Origin: Chloroflexota bacterium
Lineage (GTDB): Bacteria; Chloroflexota; Limnocylindria; Limnocylindrales; CSP1-4
Assembly (NCBI GenBank): GCA_013696945.1
Contig: JACCXQ010000190.1
Span: forward strand, 1 to 5,207
Length of the DNA stretch: 5,207 bases
Direction of reading: 5' to 3'
This document shows, in pieces, positions 5,067-5,207 of this stretch; the first letter of the stretch is position 1; each line of letters opens with the position of its first letter. The translations under genes were made by a program, and so were the position numbers. The notes beneath the pieces were generated by a model. That model saw only the letters and a list, made by a program, of their open reading frames with translations. It did no database searches and was not told the DNA's origin.

Positions 5067-5207
5067 GTGATCCGCTTCTTCAAGGCTGTTGCGATCCTGA
5101 TCGTCGTGGCGATCGTTGGATTCGTGTTCGTCCCGCTCGTTCGCACGTCGGTCCGCACGGCCGGGCTGCTTCCTGAGGTGCTGGAGCTGGGCGTGCGGCC
5201 GCTCTCC
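5067..5207 (+). CDS. N-terminus of membrane-anchored or exported protein (3' partial)
   Basis: GTG 5067 opens a frame of 47 codons that is still open at the window end. It begins M-I-R-F-F-K followed by one hydrophobic helix (AVAILIVVAIVGFVFVPLV, about residues 7-25), then RTSVRTAGLLPEVLELGVRPLS. The positive residues before the helix and the polar, leucine-rich continuation suggest a signal anchor with the bulk outside the membrane. The Shine-Dalgarno is weak: GGAG at 5049-5052 is about 14 bases away. No in-frame start exists in the 50 bases upstream. I do not recognise the family from this fragment. Confidence 0.65.
   Translation, partial: MIRFFKAVAILIVVAIVGFVFVPLVRTSVRTAGLLPEVLELGVRPLS

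Noticed and set aside
1..5207. CRISPR array, tRNA or rRNA
   Set aside because: No regularly spaced repeats, no cloverleaf with a T-loop-like GTTCGA in the right context, and no rRNA-like sequence was seen; nearly all bases are coding.

Overview
The window is GC-rich (about 70% or more in most genes, by hand count of sample lines), densely packed bacterial DNA with GTG starts, Shine-Dalgarno sites, an anti-sigma factor and a GuaB3-type IMP dehydrogenase relative. This suits a high-GC lineage such as Chloroflexota (Limnocylindria-like) or Actinomycetota. The sequence alone does not decide which.

Layout. (1) 1-531, +: the 3' part of a membrane-anchored anti-sigma factor with an RskA-type extracytoplasmic domain. 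(2) 552-1552: a lower-GC module (about 62%) with two translationally coupled ORFs: a 55-aa membrane or exported peptide (704-871), and a secreted, C-terminally membrane-anchored protein whose pattern recalls the NTR/TIMP-like fold (868-1557). (3) 1562-3690, -: a two-gene operon of a PLP-dependent threonine/serine ammonia-lyase (2584-3690) followed, with a 4-base start/stop overlap, by a GAF-GGDEF protein (1562-2587). (4) 3774-4967, +: guaB3, divergent from that operon across an 83-base gap. (5) 5067-5207, +: the N-terminus of a membrane-anchored protein that runs off the window.

The most interesting structure is the module at 552-1552. It is bracketed by a 33-bp direct repeat (519-551 and 1553-1585, 31/33 identical). 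Its tips carry an 8-bp perfect inverted repeat (GAACTCGA at 553-560, TCGAGTTC at 1545-1552). The repeat contains the stop codon of the anti-sigma gene and, on the other strand, the last codons of the GGDEF gene. The left copy still reads as a GGDEF-gene tail (VAEHDQV-stop against VAERDEV-stop). The simplest reading is that the anti-sigma and GGDEF genes were once convergent neighbours sharing a CTAG double stop, and that a cargo of about 1 kb without a transposase was inserted at that point.

Functionally, the GGDEF domain has lost its catalytic signature (GPETF in place of GGDEF) but keeps an I-site RxxD. It therefore looks like a c-di-GMP receptor rather than a cyclase, and it is translationally coupled to an amino-acid deaminase. 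The other genes are ordinary metabolism (GuaB3, purine nucleotides) and envelope functions.
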